Assembly (NCBI GenBank): GCA_910579675.1
Contig: CAJTUF010000019.1
Location: 1-56,827 of the forward strand
Source: an uncultured Muribaculaceae bacterium
GTDB taxonomy: Bacteria > Bacteroidota > Bacteroidia > Bacteroidales > Muribaculaceae
DNA: 56,827 nt
Direction: 5' to 3'
This document shows positions 1-8,293 of this stretch, piece after piece. Under the pieces are notes generated by a model that saw only the letters and a list, made by a program, of their open reading frames with translations, did not search any database and had not been told where the DNA came from. The translations under genes were made by a program, and so were the position numbers. Each line of letters begins with the position of its first letter. The first letter of the stretch is position 1.

Positions 1-52
1 GTCACCACATTTTTGAGGCTCCAATATAGTTAAAGTCTGTTAAAGTTTGGGG

Positions 53-345
53 TATTGAGGCGGCTTGGTGGAGTTGAACGGTGGTGAACGATGACGAATA
101 GCAATAAATTATTCGCTGAATATCAGAGAGTTATAAGTCGAAGCATATAGATACGCATACACCACGACACGCATATTGCTCGTTATATTGAGGCGGCTTG
201 GTGGAGTTGAACGGTGGTGAACGATGATGAATAGCAGCAAGTCAATAGTTGAATATCAGCAGGTTAGAGGTCAGCACATATAGATGCGCATACACCACGA
301 CGCGCTTAATAAGCTGCATTTCAGGATATTGAGTGGGGTGTGGTG
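53..345. repeat. Two 133-bp imperfect tandem repeats plus a short third start
   Basis: Unit 1 (53-185) and unit 2 (186-318) both begin TATTGAGGCGGCTTGG and end in a region with CGCATACACCACGAC. They differ by scattered substitutions and keep exactly the same length. A third, short copy begins TATTGAG near 327. No convincing gene lies here. GTCACCAC at 1-8 is inverted relative to two GTGGTGAC copies near 340-359. The array lies just downstream of the tRNA-Phe terminator. Confidence 0.8.
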
Positions 346-382
346 ACTTTTGTGGTGACCCGGAGGGACGCTGTTAAACAAA

Positions 383-413
383 AGACCGCTAACTCATTGA
401 GAATTAGCGGCCT
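383..413 (-). terminator. Terminator of the tRNA-Phe transcript
   Basis: A 10-bp stem with one mismatch (383-392 with 404-413, core CCGCTAA/TTAGCGG) starts 2 bases past the encoded CCA. On the minus strand it is followed by a T-rich tract (TCTTTTGTTT). This is a standard intrinsic terminator for the tRNA. Confidence 0.8.
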
Positions 414-414
414 T

Positions 415-490
415 TGGTGGTGCCACCAGGAATCGAACCGGGGACACAAGGATTTTCAGTCCTTTGCTCTACCAACTGAGCTATGGCACC
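415..490 (-). tRNA. tRNA-Phe (GAA) with encoded CCA
   Basis: A 76-nt cloverleaf can be folded on the minus strand. The 7-bp acceptor stem is GGTGCCA/TGGCACC with discriminator A and an encoded CCA. The D arm contains AGCTCAGTTGGTAGAGC. The anticodon stem is AAGGA/TCCTT with loop CTGAAAA, giving anticodon GAA. The T loop is TTCGATT. It is flanked by its own promoter and terminator, so it is a single-gene unit. tRNA-Phe genes can host integrative elements, but no duplicated 3' end was found nearby. Confidence 0.97.
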
Positions 491-551
491 TTTTGCTTGG
501 ATCGGGAGGTTTTGTTTTGGCTTTCGGCCTATCTCCTTTGCTTTTGCGATG

Positions 552-583
552 CAAAGTTAGGCACTTTTTTTCATCCCTGCAAA
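552..583 (-). promoter_or_regulatory. Promoter of tRNA-Phe
   Basis: On the minus strand TTTG (580-583) and TAACTTTG (552-559) are separated by 20 bases, matching the Bacteroidetes primary sigma consensus (TTTG, 19-21 bases, TAnnTTTG). The predicted start is about 55-60 nt upstream of the mature tRNA. Confidence 0.85.
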
Positions 584-936
584 TTTTTCTTGATTTTTTT
601 TGAGAAAAATGAACTTTTTGGCCAAAATCGGTCGAAATTGGCCGATTTTGGCCTCTTCGGGGCTGCTTTCTTCGCAAACATGGCTGTTTGGTCGGTTGTG
701 CTTTATTCTTTTTCATGATCCGCTTTCGTGCCGGGGGTGGGTTTACTCATTTATCAATTCTTTTGTGTGAGTTGCCGGTGTCGGGGGAGGGGTAAGGTCA
801 ATGAATATGTAGAGATCTTGGATTTCGGATCTTTTACACTTTCAAAAAGTAACTAATGGGTAAATTTTTGGGCATTCAGTCTTGTGTAATACTCCCGGGA
901 TTCATGCGCCAGCCCTGTAAAAAGGGAGAAAAAAGA
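584..936. other. Non-coding stretch with one perfect inverted repeat
   Basis: No credible gene is visible. It contains a perfect 12-bp inverted repeat, GGCCAAAATCGG at 620-631 and its complement at 642-653, with a 10-base loop. No T-run follows on either strand, so it does not look like an intrinsic terminator. Nothing recognisable was seen in 720-930. Confidence 0.5.
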
Positions 937-975
937 GTCAGCCCCGGTCTATCGCAAGGATAGACCGGGGCTGAC
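937..975 (-). terminator. Terminator of tpiA
   Basis: A perfect 16-bp stem (937-952 with 960-975, GTCAGCCCCGG core) has a 7-base loop. On the minus strand it is followed by CTCTTTTTTCTCCC. It lies about 30 bases past the tpiA stop codon. Confidence 0.9.
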
Positions 976-1007
976 GGTATAGATGGGTTTATGATGAGGC
1001 GACTGTA

Positions 1008-1766
1008 TCAATCCCAGGCTTCAACAATGCCCATGAAGTCGGCACACTTCAGCGAGGCGCCGCCGATGAGGCCACCGTCGACGTCGGGCTTGGAGAAGAG
1101 GGCCTTGGCGTTGGAGGGCTTGCAGCTGCCGCCATAGAGGATCGATGTGTTGTCGGCTACTTCCTTGCCATACTTGTCGGCGATCACGCTGCGGATGTAG
1201 GCGTGGATCTCTTCGGCCTGGTCGTCGGTAGCGGACTTGCCGGTGCCGATGGCCCATACGGGCTCGTAGGCGAGGATGATCTTGCCGAAGTCGTCGGCCG
1301 AGAGGTTGAAGAGGCCTTCTTCGATCTGAGCCTTTACAACTTCAAAGTGCTTGCCGGCTTCGCGCTCTTCGAGCACTTCGCCGATGCAGAATATGGGGGT
1401 AAGGCCGTTTTCGAGGGCGAGAGCTACTTTCTCGCGGAGGGTTTCGGAGGTCTCACCATAATACTGACGACGCTCGGAGTGGCCGAGAATGACATATGTA
1501 GCGCCGGTCGATGCAACCATGGGAGCCGATACTTCACCGGTGTAGGCACCGCTGCGGTGATCGGCACAGTTTTCAGCGCCGAGGCCGAGCTTTGTCTGGT
1601 CTATTTCGGCGGCGATGGAGGCGAGGTGGGTGAAGGGCACGCAGATCACTACGTCGCAGTTGGCCTGCTTGGATGCGAGAGCGGTGTTGACTTCCTTGGC
1701 GAGTGCGATGCCTTCGGGCAGGGTGGTGTTCATCTTCCAGTTGCCTGCTACAATTTTCTTTCTCAT
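1008..1766 (-). CDS. tpiA: Triosephosphate isomerase
   Basis: It interconverts glyceraldehyde-3-phosphate and dihydroxyacetone phosphate in glycolysis and gluconeogenesis, in the cytosol. At 252 aa it has the normal length for the family. The substrate-binding Lys is K11 in GNWKMN, the catalytic His is H96 in LGHSERR, and the catalytic Glu is E168 in AYEPVWAIGTGK, with the phosphate-binding loop following it. A TAATTTTG promoter element lies upstream and a strong terminator follows, so it can be expressed alone, although the DoxX gene ends 106 bases upstream on the same strand. fba in the same region encodes the enzyme that supplies its substrates. Confidence 0.98.
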   Translation of the reverse strand: MRKKIVAGNWKMNTTLPEGIALAKEVNTALASKQANCDVVICVPFTHLASIAAEIDQTKLGLGAENCADHRSGAYTGEVSAPMVASTGATYVILGHSERRQYYGETSETLREKVALALENGLTPIFCIGEVLEEREAGKHFEVVKAQIEEGLFNLSADDFGKIILAYEPVWAIGTGKSATDDQAEEIHAYIRSVIADKYGKEVADNTSILYGGSCKPSNAKALFSKPDVDGGLIGGASLKCADFMGIVEAWD

Positions 1767-1822
1767 TGGTGTATTTTAGTTGAAATTGTTTGTTGTCGAC
1801 TTTTATTGATTGTCTTGGAGTG

Positions 1823-1830
1823 CAAAATTA
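1823..1830 (-). promoter_or_regulatory. Promoter -7 element for tpiA
   Basis: TAATTTTG on the minus strand matches TAnnTTTG and lies 56 bases upstream of the tpiA ATG, in the gap after the DoxX gene. No clear -33 TTTG was found at the usual distance. Confidence 0.5.
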
Positions 1831-1872
1831 ATCAAAATCATTGATAAAACCGAGCGCGGAATAGAAAATGAT

Positions 1873-3165
1873 TCAGGGCTCGGCTGAGTCGTTGCGCTTT
1901 GAGCGCCGGTGGCGAAGCCGCCATTTCACAAGGCGTCCGGTAGAATCGAGGATATATAGGGCCATCAGGGCGAGCAGAAGCGCAAATGAGAGTGCGCGGA
2001 ACAGTGCTCCACCTTTGTCGCTGATGATCTCCGGGCCAACAGAGCTGAATAGCATGGCGTCGGTGAGCGAGGTGTCCATCAGGGCCATTGACCGCTTCCA
2101 CACTATGTTTCCGTCGCGGAGGTAGACAAGAGCCATGTTGCCTCTGGCGAGCTCCTTGAGGGTTGTGGCTTCGGCGGTGTAGATCGGATAAGAGGCCATG
2201 GATATGTCGGCCCATGCTTCCACAGAGGCATCGTCGCCTGCTATTAGTGCGGCCATGCGTCCGTTGTGGCTCACCATGTAGTCGCTGAGCTCGTTGAGGA
2301 AATATGTCCACGACATTTCTGCGCGCTGCAGCTGGGGTATGATCAGGAGTATCTCTTCTCCTTCGCCGCCGACCGCATCGGAGGTGGCGTCGTTGCCGTC
2401 AAGATCATAGGCTACCAGTTCGGTGAGTGAAGTGGTGGGCTGAGAGTGGTCAACTCTGTCTATGAAAGTCCAGGTGGAGTCGGGGAGGGCGTCGAGTGCA
2501 AACTCTTTTTTGTCGCCATTTTTCTCATACAGAAAAGTCACATCGCCTTCGTCGGAACTCTCTCCGTCGGTATCGTCGTCGTGGAGAAGCGCCGATCCTA
2601 CCGGGAAGGACCGGAAGTCGATCATAGGCTGGATATTGTAGCCGTAGAGCCCGACCGATAGCAGGAAAGCCACCAGAAGGGTGATGACGAGCCATTGGAT
2701 ATATGGAGTGAAGAGCGGAGCCGCCTTGCGGTTGTTCTTGATAAGGAATATCAACACAGCCGTGATCACCACATTTTTCCAGAAAGTGGCGCCGTTGCTA
2801 ATGACTAAGAAATCGCCAAAGCATCCGCAGTCGCTCACCGGATTGGAGATATAGATGTAAAGAGTGAGCGGAAGCATCACGGCCATGATGGCTGTGAGCA
2901 GCATCGGCACAGCTCGCCGGCAACACCCGAGCATGAGTAGGGCTCCGAGGGTGAATTCGGCACCGCTGAGCATTATTGCGGCCATAAACACTATGGTGCG
3001 CGGCTGCTGCATATCCCAGATGTTGAGATATTCCTCGATTTTGTAGACGGTGCCCCAAAGATCAATATCTTTAGTGATACCCGATATGACGAATAGAGCT
3101 CCAATGACTATGCGGGCCATCACAACACCCCATTTCAGCAGGCGCTCTCTGGTAGTCTCGGTCAT
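1873..3165 (-). CDS. DoxX/MauE-like membrane protein with a cysteine-free thioredoxin-like domain
   Basis: The 430-aa protein has an N-terminal DoxX/MauE-type four-helix membrane domain (about residues 12-165) containing the motif CGCFG (C113, C115), as in MauE-type quinone/disulfide-linked membrane proteins. A further helix lies near 175-195. A soluble part (about 270-370) ends in LVYLRDGNIVWK, which resembles the end of a TlpA-like thioredoxin fold but has no CxxC. A last helix is near 383-405. Its ATG overlaps the DUF1599 stop codon (ATGA), so the two are translationally coupled. The family is known; a role in envelope redox chemistry is inferred, and the substrate is unknown. Confidence 0.8.
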   Translation of the reverse strand: MTETTRERLLKWGVVMARIVIGALFVISGITKDIDLWGTVYKIEEYLNIWDMQQPRTIVFMAAIMLSGAEFTLGALLMLGCCRRAVPMLLTAIMAVMLPLTLYIYISNPVSDCGCFGDFLVISNGATFWKNVVITAVLIFLIKNNRKAAPLFTPYIQWLVITLLVAFLLSVGLYGYNIQPMIDFRSFPVGSALLHDDDTDGESSDEGDVTFLYEKNGDKKEFALDALPDSTWTFIDRVDHSQPTTSLTELVAYDLDGNDATSDAVGGEGEEILLIIPQLQRAEMSWTYFLNELSDYMVSHNGRMAALIAGDDASVEAWADISMASYPIYTAEATTLKELARGNMALVYLRDGNIVWKRSMALMDTSLTDAMLFSSVGPEIISDKGGALFRALSFALLLALMALYILDSTGRLVKWRLRHRRSKRNDSAEP

Positions 3166-3719
3166 TGGGGTTCGCTCAGTTTTATGATGCCGAAGGTGGC
3201 ATAGTTGATAATGTCGAGATAGTTGGAGTCGATGCCTTCACTCACGGAGGTATGCCCTGCATGGTCTTCTATCTCTTTTATGCGCTGGAGCTTGGTAAGT
3301 ATGAAATCGGTATAGGAGTTGACTCTCATGCCTCGCCAAGCCTCATCGTAATCGTGGTTTTTACGCACCATCAGGTCGAAAGCTTTGGTGGCCTCGGCAT
3401 CGTAGAGGTCGAGAGCCTGTGAGGGGGAAAGATCGGTATTGTCGGCAGCACCGAGCTGAAGCTGTATCAGCCCGGTGATGCCGTAGTTTACAATAGCCTT
3501 GAACTCGCTCAGGGCATCATCGTCGATCATTGCCACTCCCTTTGTCTCAAGCGAGCGTATGCGTTTGGCCTTGATAAAGATCTGATCGGTGATCGAGGCC
3601 GGACGCATGATGCGCCAGCTCGCGCCGTAGTCGTTGAGCTTGGCCGCGAATATTGAGCGGCAAGCGGCGAGCGCGGCGCCGAACTGGCTGTCGGTATCGG
3701 TGTTTGCTTTCTTTTCCAT
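3162..3719 (-). CDS. DUF1599 protein with two internal repeats
   Basis: 185 aa starting at the ATG that overlaps the upstream peptidase stop by one base (TGATG). A longer reading frame upstream has no better start. The protein is visibly two copies of one module: NDYGASWRIMRP...IKAKRI...VNYGITGLIQL (about residues 27-88) and HDYDEAWRGMRV...TKLQRI...INYATFGIIKL (about 119-182). DUF1599 proteins are widespread beside DoxX and tpiA in Bacteroidales. I recall the domain being linked to nucleotide metabolism or modification, but its function here is not established. It overlaps the DoxX start by four bases, so peptidase, DUF1599 and DoxX form a coupled set. Confidence 0.8.
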   Translation of the reverse strand: MEKKANTDTDSQFGAALAACRSIFAAKLNDYGASWRIMRPASITDQIFIKAKRIRSLETKGVAMIDDDALSEFKAIVNYGITGLIQLQLGAADNTDLSPSQALDLYDAEATKAFDLMVRKNHDYDEAWRGMRVNSYTDFILTKLQRIKEIEDHAGHTSVSEGIDSNYLDIINYATFGIIKLSEPQ

Positions 3720-6199
3720 CAGAGCGATTTGGGAGGATAGAGGGTGTCCCACCATGTGGAGTCGTGTTTGAGGTATTTTTCAAACCAGGCGAAGATGGTG
3801 TCCTGCCACTTGATGCGCTTGTCGTAGTCGAGGATGTGATGGTCTTGATCGGCTACGGCTACGAGGGCGGTGGGGCGTCCGAGCAGCTTCAGTGCTGTAA
3901 ACATCTGTATGCTCTCGCCGTAGGGCACATTATTGTCGCTGTCGCCATGGAGGAAGAGGAGGGGAGTTGTGATCTTGTCGGCAAGGAAGAGCGGGCTCTG
4001 GCCTACATATAAGTCGGAGTGGCTCCAGGGATAGCTGTTGGCCATCGACACCTCGCTGTAGCTGTAGCCCCAGTAGCCTTCGCCCCAGTAGGATGTGTGG
4101 TCGCTTATGCCGGCATGGCTTATGGCGGCGGCAAACATTGGGGTCTGGGTTTGGAGATACTGGGTCATGAATCCACCGTAGCTGGCGCCAATGCAACCTA
4201 TGGCAGTGGAGTCGGCCCACTCGTTGGCGCGGCAGAAAGCCTGGGTGCCCTCGATGATATCTGCAGCGACACCCTCGCCGGCAGTGTTGACATGGCGGGA
4301 GGCCCATTCCTGACCGCGGCCTGTGCATCCGCTCGGGTTGATCACAAGCACGGCATATCCCTGTGCGGCATAGAGGTGGTGGGGATATCGGCTCTCGAAG
4401 TTGCGTCCGGTGGGGGAGCATCCGCCGTAGTAGTTGACGATCACGGGATATTTCTTGGCCGGATCGAAGTCGGCGGGAAGATAGTAGCGGGCAAAGATTG
4501 AATCGCCGCGTGAGGTGACATAGTTGAAGGGTGTGCACGGGCCGAGAGCAAGCGAGGAGAGTCGCTCAGCCGAAGGATCATCGGCCAGACGTGAGCTCTT
4601 GCGCTTGAGATCGGCGAGATACACGCGATCGGAATTGGAAGCCGACGCACCGCGCCATGCCATGAGGTTGCCCTTGCGCGGGAGAGAGAATGATGTGGCC
4701 ATATCCTCTTCGCCTGTATCGGCCCGCGATATGGTGCCCTTGGCAGGATCGTAGACAAATATGTGGACGCAGTCGCGGTCTTCGGCGGTGAAGTAAACCC
4801 GACCGTCGGCGCGACTCCATTCTGCGCCTGTCACCGATGGATCAAACTTGCGGGTGATGGGATTGATGCTGTCGTCGGCGGTGTTGACGATGAAGAGCTC
4901 GCCTTCGGTCATAGAGGCTGTGCGCCCTTCGGGCAGATCGAGACCCACGCCGTCGAGGCTCTCGGGGGTGCCGCTTACGAGCACCGATGATCCGTCGGGC
5001 GAGAAAAGGGCCGAGGATACAAATCCGTCGTTTCTGACAACAGTGTCGGCCTTGAGGGTGGAGAGGTCGATGCTGAGGATGTCGCGGAGGGTAGTGGGGC
5101 GCTGCTCGTAGCGTGAGCGGGCTGTTGTGACGAGGATTTTGCTACCGTCGTCGGCGATATCATTGAGATAGAGCTGACGGAATCCGAATGTCACCGGGGT
5201 GGTGATACCTGATGCGAAGTCAACTCGCCACAGGCGGGCACGTTTGCGCCACCCGGGCTGGCGGTCTTCTGGTTCGAGCACTTGATACACATCTCCCTCG
5301 GTGGGCCCATCGACATAGGTGGTGAGTATGGCAAAATCTTCAGTGGGCGCTATGGCGAGGTTGCCTTCGGGCACTCCTGAAGCCAGAATGGTCTCGGCTC
5401 CGCTTTCAGGATCGACAGCATAGAGGGTTGTGGTGCCGTCGTCGGCGTAACGGGTACCATAGAGGCGCGGGGAGGAGGGCATCCATCGCATGATGTCGCG
5501 GCGCAGCGGCCCTACGGGCGAGCCGTCGGCGGTGCGGGTGATGCGAGAGTAGCTGTCGGTCTTTTTTCCACCGGGAGTGACTACAGAATAGAATGTCTGC
5601 AGATAGCGGCCGTCGGGAGAGAGCGCGATATAGCCCGAGTGGGTGCCGTCGCTGAAATCATTGAGCGAGGGCATACGTCCGGCCTTTGCCGAAATATCCG
5701 CAATGATGATTTTTGAGGCGCTCCCTGCCGGAACAGTCATGGCTACATCGGCCACAGGATGGGTGGAGGGGGTGTTGAGCCAATCGATCTCCACATTGTA
5801 TGAACCTGGTTTGAGGTTTACCGGGCCGTTCACGGCGTTGCCGCCTATATATACCTTGGCTCCTTCGGGCACAATGAATCCGGCATCTTTGACAAAACTT
5901 TTCACGTCAATGCGGAATGATAGGCGCCCCATGGAGTAGGAGTCGGGAGCTGATGCAAGTGAAGCACCGCGCTCTACAACCGCCACAGCCGGGAGAGCGG
6001 CGCGACGGTTCATTTCAAGAACGCCCAAGTGGTCAAACGATTTGCCCTGGGCGTCGAGAGAGTCGATCATCAGAGGGGATGAGAGGGCTATCGGAGCGCT
6101 TGCATTGAGCCTCTCCACCTTGATGGTGTCGGTGGGCTGGGCCGCCGATGCGCCCATTACAGAGAGCGCGGCAGAAGCTGCGATAATAATACGGTTCAT
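3719..6199 (-). CDS. S9 family prolyl oligopeptidase / dipeptidyl peptidase IV-like protein
   Basis: An 826-aa secreted or periplasmic serine peptidase. Residues 1-20 form a signal peptide ending ASA-AQ. A long beta-propeller (about residues 170-560) is followed by an alpha/beta-hydrolase domain. The catalytic triad is visible: Ser673 in GASYGGF, Asp755 in HGDSDNNVPY, His787 in DQDHHILD. Family members trim dipeptides, often after proline, from oligopeptides. The GGS/GGW-type architecture fits the S9 DPP4/S9C branch, but exact specificity cannot be read from sequence. The stop codon overlaps the DUF1599 start, and ligA ends 65 bases upstream on the same strand. Confidence 0.93.
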   Translation of the reverse strand: MNRIIIAASAALSVMGASAAQPTDTIKVERLNASAPIALSSPLMIDSLDAQGKSFDHLGVLEMNRRAALPAVAVVERGASLASAPDSYSMGRLSFRIDVKSFVKDAGFIVPEGAKVYIGGNAVNGPVNLKPGSYNVEIDWLNTPSTHPVADVAMTVPAGSASKIIIADISAKAGRMPSLNDFSDGTHSGYIALSPDGRYLQTFYSVVTPGGKKTDSYSRITRTADGSPVGPLRRDIMRWMPSSPRLYGTRYADDGTTTLYAVDPESGAETILASGVPEGNLAIAPTEDFAILTTYVDGPTEGDVYQVLEPEDRQPGWRKRARLWRVDFASGITTPVTFGFRQLYLNDIADDGSKILVTTARSRYEQRPTTLRDILSIDLSTLKADTVVRNDGFVSSALFSPDGSSVLVSGTPESLDGVGLDLPEGRTASMTEGELFIVNTADDSINPITRKFDPSVTGAEWSRADGRVYFTAEDRDCVHIFVYDPAKGTISRADTGEEDMATSFSLPRKGNLMAWRGASASNSDRVYLADLKRKSSRLADDPSAERLSSLALGPCTPFNYVTSRGDSIFARYYLPADFDPAKKYPVIVNYYGGCSPTGRNFESRYPHHLYAAQGYAVLVINPSGCTGRGQEWASRHVNTAGEGVAADIIEGTQAFCRANEWADSTAIGCIGASYGGFMTQYLQTQTPMFAAAISHAGISDHTSYWGEGYWGYSYSEVSMANSYPWSHSDLYVGQSPLFLADKITTPLLFLHGDSDNNVPYGESIQMFTALKLLGRPTALVAVADQDHHILDYDKRIKWQDTIFAWFEKYLKHDSTWWDTLYPPKSL

Positions 6200-6264
6200 C
6201 GGGAAAGATTAAAAAAGTATGTGAGAGACAGTGATGGAAGGATAGTAGTCGTATATTTGTACGG

Positions 6265-8280
6265 TTATTCGTCGGGTTGATTGATCATTTCGAGAAAGGT
6301 ATCCTCGTTGATGATGGGGATGCCGAGCTTGGATGCTTTCTCATATTTTGCCGGGCCCATATTGTCGCCGGCGAGAATGAAGTCGGTTTTCTTGGATATC
6401 GAGCCGGAATTGCGTCCGCCGTGAGCCTCGATCATATCCTTGTACTGGTCGCGCGAGTGGCGGGCAAAGACGCCTGAAATGACAAAGGTTTTGCCTGCGA
6501 GGCGGTCGGATCCTGATGCTTGTTCCGTGTGGTCGACCGCCATCTTCACCCCCGCTTGCCGCAGGCGTTCGACTATGGCCCTGTTGCCCTCCACGGCAAA
6601 GAAGTCGACTATTGCGCGGGCAATACGAGGTCCGATATCGGGTATGTCAGTGAGGGCCTCTTCCGATGCGGCCATGAGCGAGTCGATATCGGTGGTGGCA
6701 CGGGCGAGTTTTTTGCTCACGGTCTCGCCTACATATGGTATTGAAAGGGCGTAGATCACCCTCTCGAACGGCACTTCAAGAGAAGCCCGTACCCCTTCTA
6801 CTACGCGCTCGGCCGAGCGTGGGCCGAATCCTTCGAGGGTCAGAAGTTGGTCGGTGGTGAGGGAGTAGAGATCGGCGATGTCGGCCACGAGCCCTCGGTC
6901 GTAGAGCTGCTGCACCGCTTCCTCGCCAATGCCGTCGATATCCATCATGTGACGGCCTACGAAGTGCTGGATGCGTCCCACGATCTGGGGCGGGCAACCA
7001 TACTTGTTGGGGCAGATCCATGACGCCTCGCCTTCAACCCGGATGAGCGGGGTAGAGCATGCCGGGCAGCGATCGACAAACTCCACCGGTGCTGCACCCT
7101 GACGGCGTGCCGACGTGTCGACTCCTGTGATTTTGGGGATGATCTCGCCGCCTTTTTCCACATAGAGCATATCCTCCTCGTGGATGCCGAGCGAGGCCAC
7201 GATGTCGGCGTTGTGGAGCGAGGCGCGCTTGACTATTGTGCCGGATAGAAGCACAGGCTCAAGGTTGGCGACGGGGGTTATGACACCCATGCGCCCTACT
7301 TCAAACGATACGTAGCGCAGGCGTGTTAGCGCTCTTTCGGCCGGAAACTTATAGGCAATGGCCCATCGCGGACTCTTGGCTGTGAAGCCGAGATTGAGCT
7401 GCTGGCGCAGTGAGTTTACCTTCATCACGAGGCCGTCGGTGGCCACAGGCAGGGTGCGTCTCTCGGTGTCCCAATAAGTGATGAACTCATCCACTTCGTC
7501 GATGGAGTGGAGAAGCTTCATGTGGGGGGCAACCTTGAAGCCCCAGCTTCGGGCGGCCATGAGATTGTCGTAGTGGTTGTCGGACGGGAGATTGTCGCCA
7601 ATAAGGTAGTAGAACACGGCATCGAGGCCACGACGGGCCACCTCGGCCGAGTTGAGAGTCTTCAAAGTGCCGGCTGCGGCATTGCGCGGATTGGCGAAAA
7701 GAGGTTCGCCATTGGCCTCGCGCTCTGCGTTGAGCCGGTCGAAAGCAGTCCATGGAAGCAGGATCTCACCGCGTATCTCAAAGGAGTCGGGGATTCCGTC
7801 GCCTTCTACCACTGCGGGGATGGAGCGGATGGTGAGAATATTGTCGGTGACCACATCGCCACGGGTGCCGTCGCCACGTGTCACTGCTCTCACCAGCCTT
7901 CCGTGCTCATAGATGAGCGATATTGAGGTTCCGTCGTATTTAAGCTCGCCTACAATGTCGAAGTCTTCGCCCATCAGCCCCTCGCGGCAGCGGCGCACGA
8001 AGTCGTCGACCTCCTCCACCGAGTAGGTGTTGGATAGCGAGAGCATGGGATTGATATGGGCGGCCTGACTGAAGCCCTTTCCGGCAAGGTCGCTGCCCAC
8101 CCGGTGGGTTGGAGAAAGAGGATCGTCGAGGTCGGGATGTTGCTGCTCAAGCTGTTCGAGCTCATGCATCATCATGTCGAAGTCGCGGTCGGATATCTCA
8201 GGCGCGTTGTCTATGTAGTAGAGTCGGTTGTGGCGGTTGAGCTCACGGCGGAGTTCCTCTATCCTTAGAGTGGGAGTCAT
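6265..8280 (-). CDS. ligA: NAD+-dependent DNA ligase
   Basis: It seals nicks in double-stranded DNA during replication and repair, using NAD+. 671 aa, the usual length. The N-terminal Ia domain (HNRLYYIDNAPEISD) binds NMN. The adenylated lysine is K114 in ELKYDGTS. The OB fold is followed by a four-cysteine zinc finger (CPAC...CPNKYGC, about 405-430), helix-hairpin-helix repeats (about 440-575) and a C-terminal BRCT domain (about 590-665). All domains are present and intact. It follows the lipoprotein gene by 13 bases and is probably co-transcribed with it. Confidence 0.98.
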   Translation of the reverse strand: MTPTLRIEELRRELNRHNRLYYIDNAPEISDRDFDMMMHELEQLEQQHPDLDDPLSPTHRVGSDLAGKGFSQAAHINPMLSLSNTYSVEEVDDFVRRCREGLMGEDFDIVGELKYDGTSISLIYEHGRLVRAVTRGDGTRGDVVTDNILTIRSIPAVVEGDGIPDSFEIRGEILLPWTAFDRLNAEREANGEPLFANPRNAAAGTLKTLNSAEVARRGLDAVFYYLIGDNLPSDNHYDNLMAARSWGFKVAPHMKLLHSIDEVDEFITYWDTERRTLPVATDGLVMKVNSLRQQLNLGFTAKSPRWAIAYKFPAERALTRLRYVSFEVGRMGVITPVANLEPVLLSGTIVKRASLHNADIVASLGIHEEDMLYVEKGGEIIPKITGVDTSARRQGAAPVEFVDRCPACSTPLIRVEGEASWICPNKYGCPPQIVGRIQHFVGRHMMDIDGIGEEAVQQLYDRGLVADIADLYSLTTDQLLTLEGFGPRSAERVVEGVRASLEVPFERVIYALSIPYVGETVSKKLARATTDIDSLMAASEEALTDIPDIGPRIARAIVDFFAVEGNRAIVERLRQAGVKMAVDHTEQASGSDRLAGKTFVISGVFARHSRDQYKDMIEAHGGRNSGSISKKTDFILAGDNMGPAKYEKASKLGIPIINEDTFLEMINQPDE

Positions 8281-8293
8281 AGGGTCGGGGGAG

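Noticed and set aside
1..345. A CRISPR array made of the 133-bp repeats
   Set aside because: Only two units, far too long, no spacers between them and no cas genes. They are ordinary tandem repeats.
1203..1844. Open frame on the plus strand opposite tpiA
   Set aside because: It is an antisense shadow of tpiA; GC-rich genes here give long frames on the opposite strand. No family similarity or start signal.
3720..3755. Longer N terminus for the DUF1599 protein
   Set aside because: The 12 extra codons lie inside the end of the S9 peptidase gene; the ATG at 3719 gives the TGATG coupling and the expected protein start.
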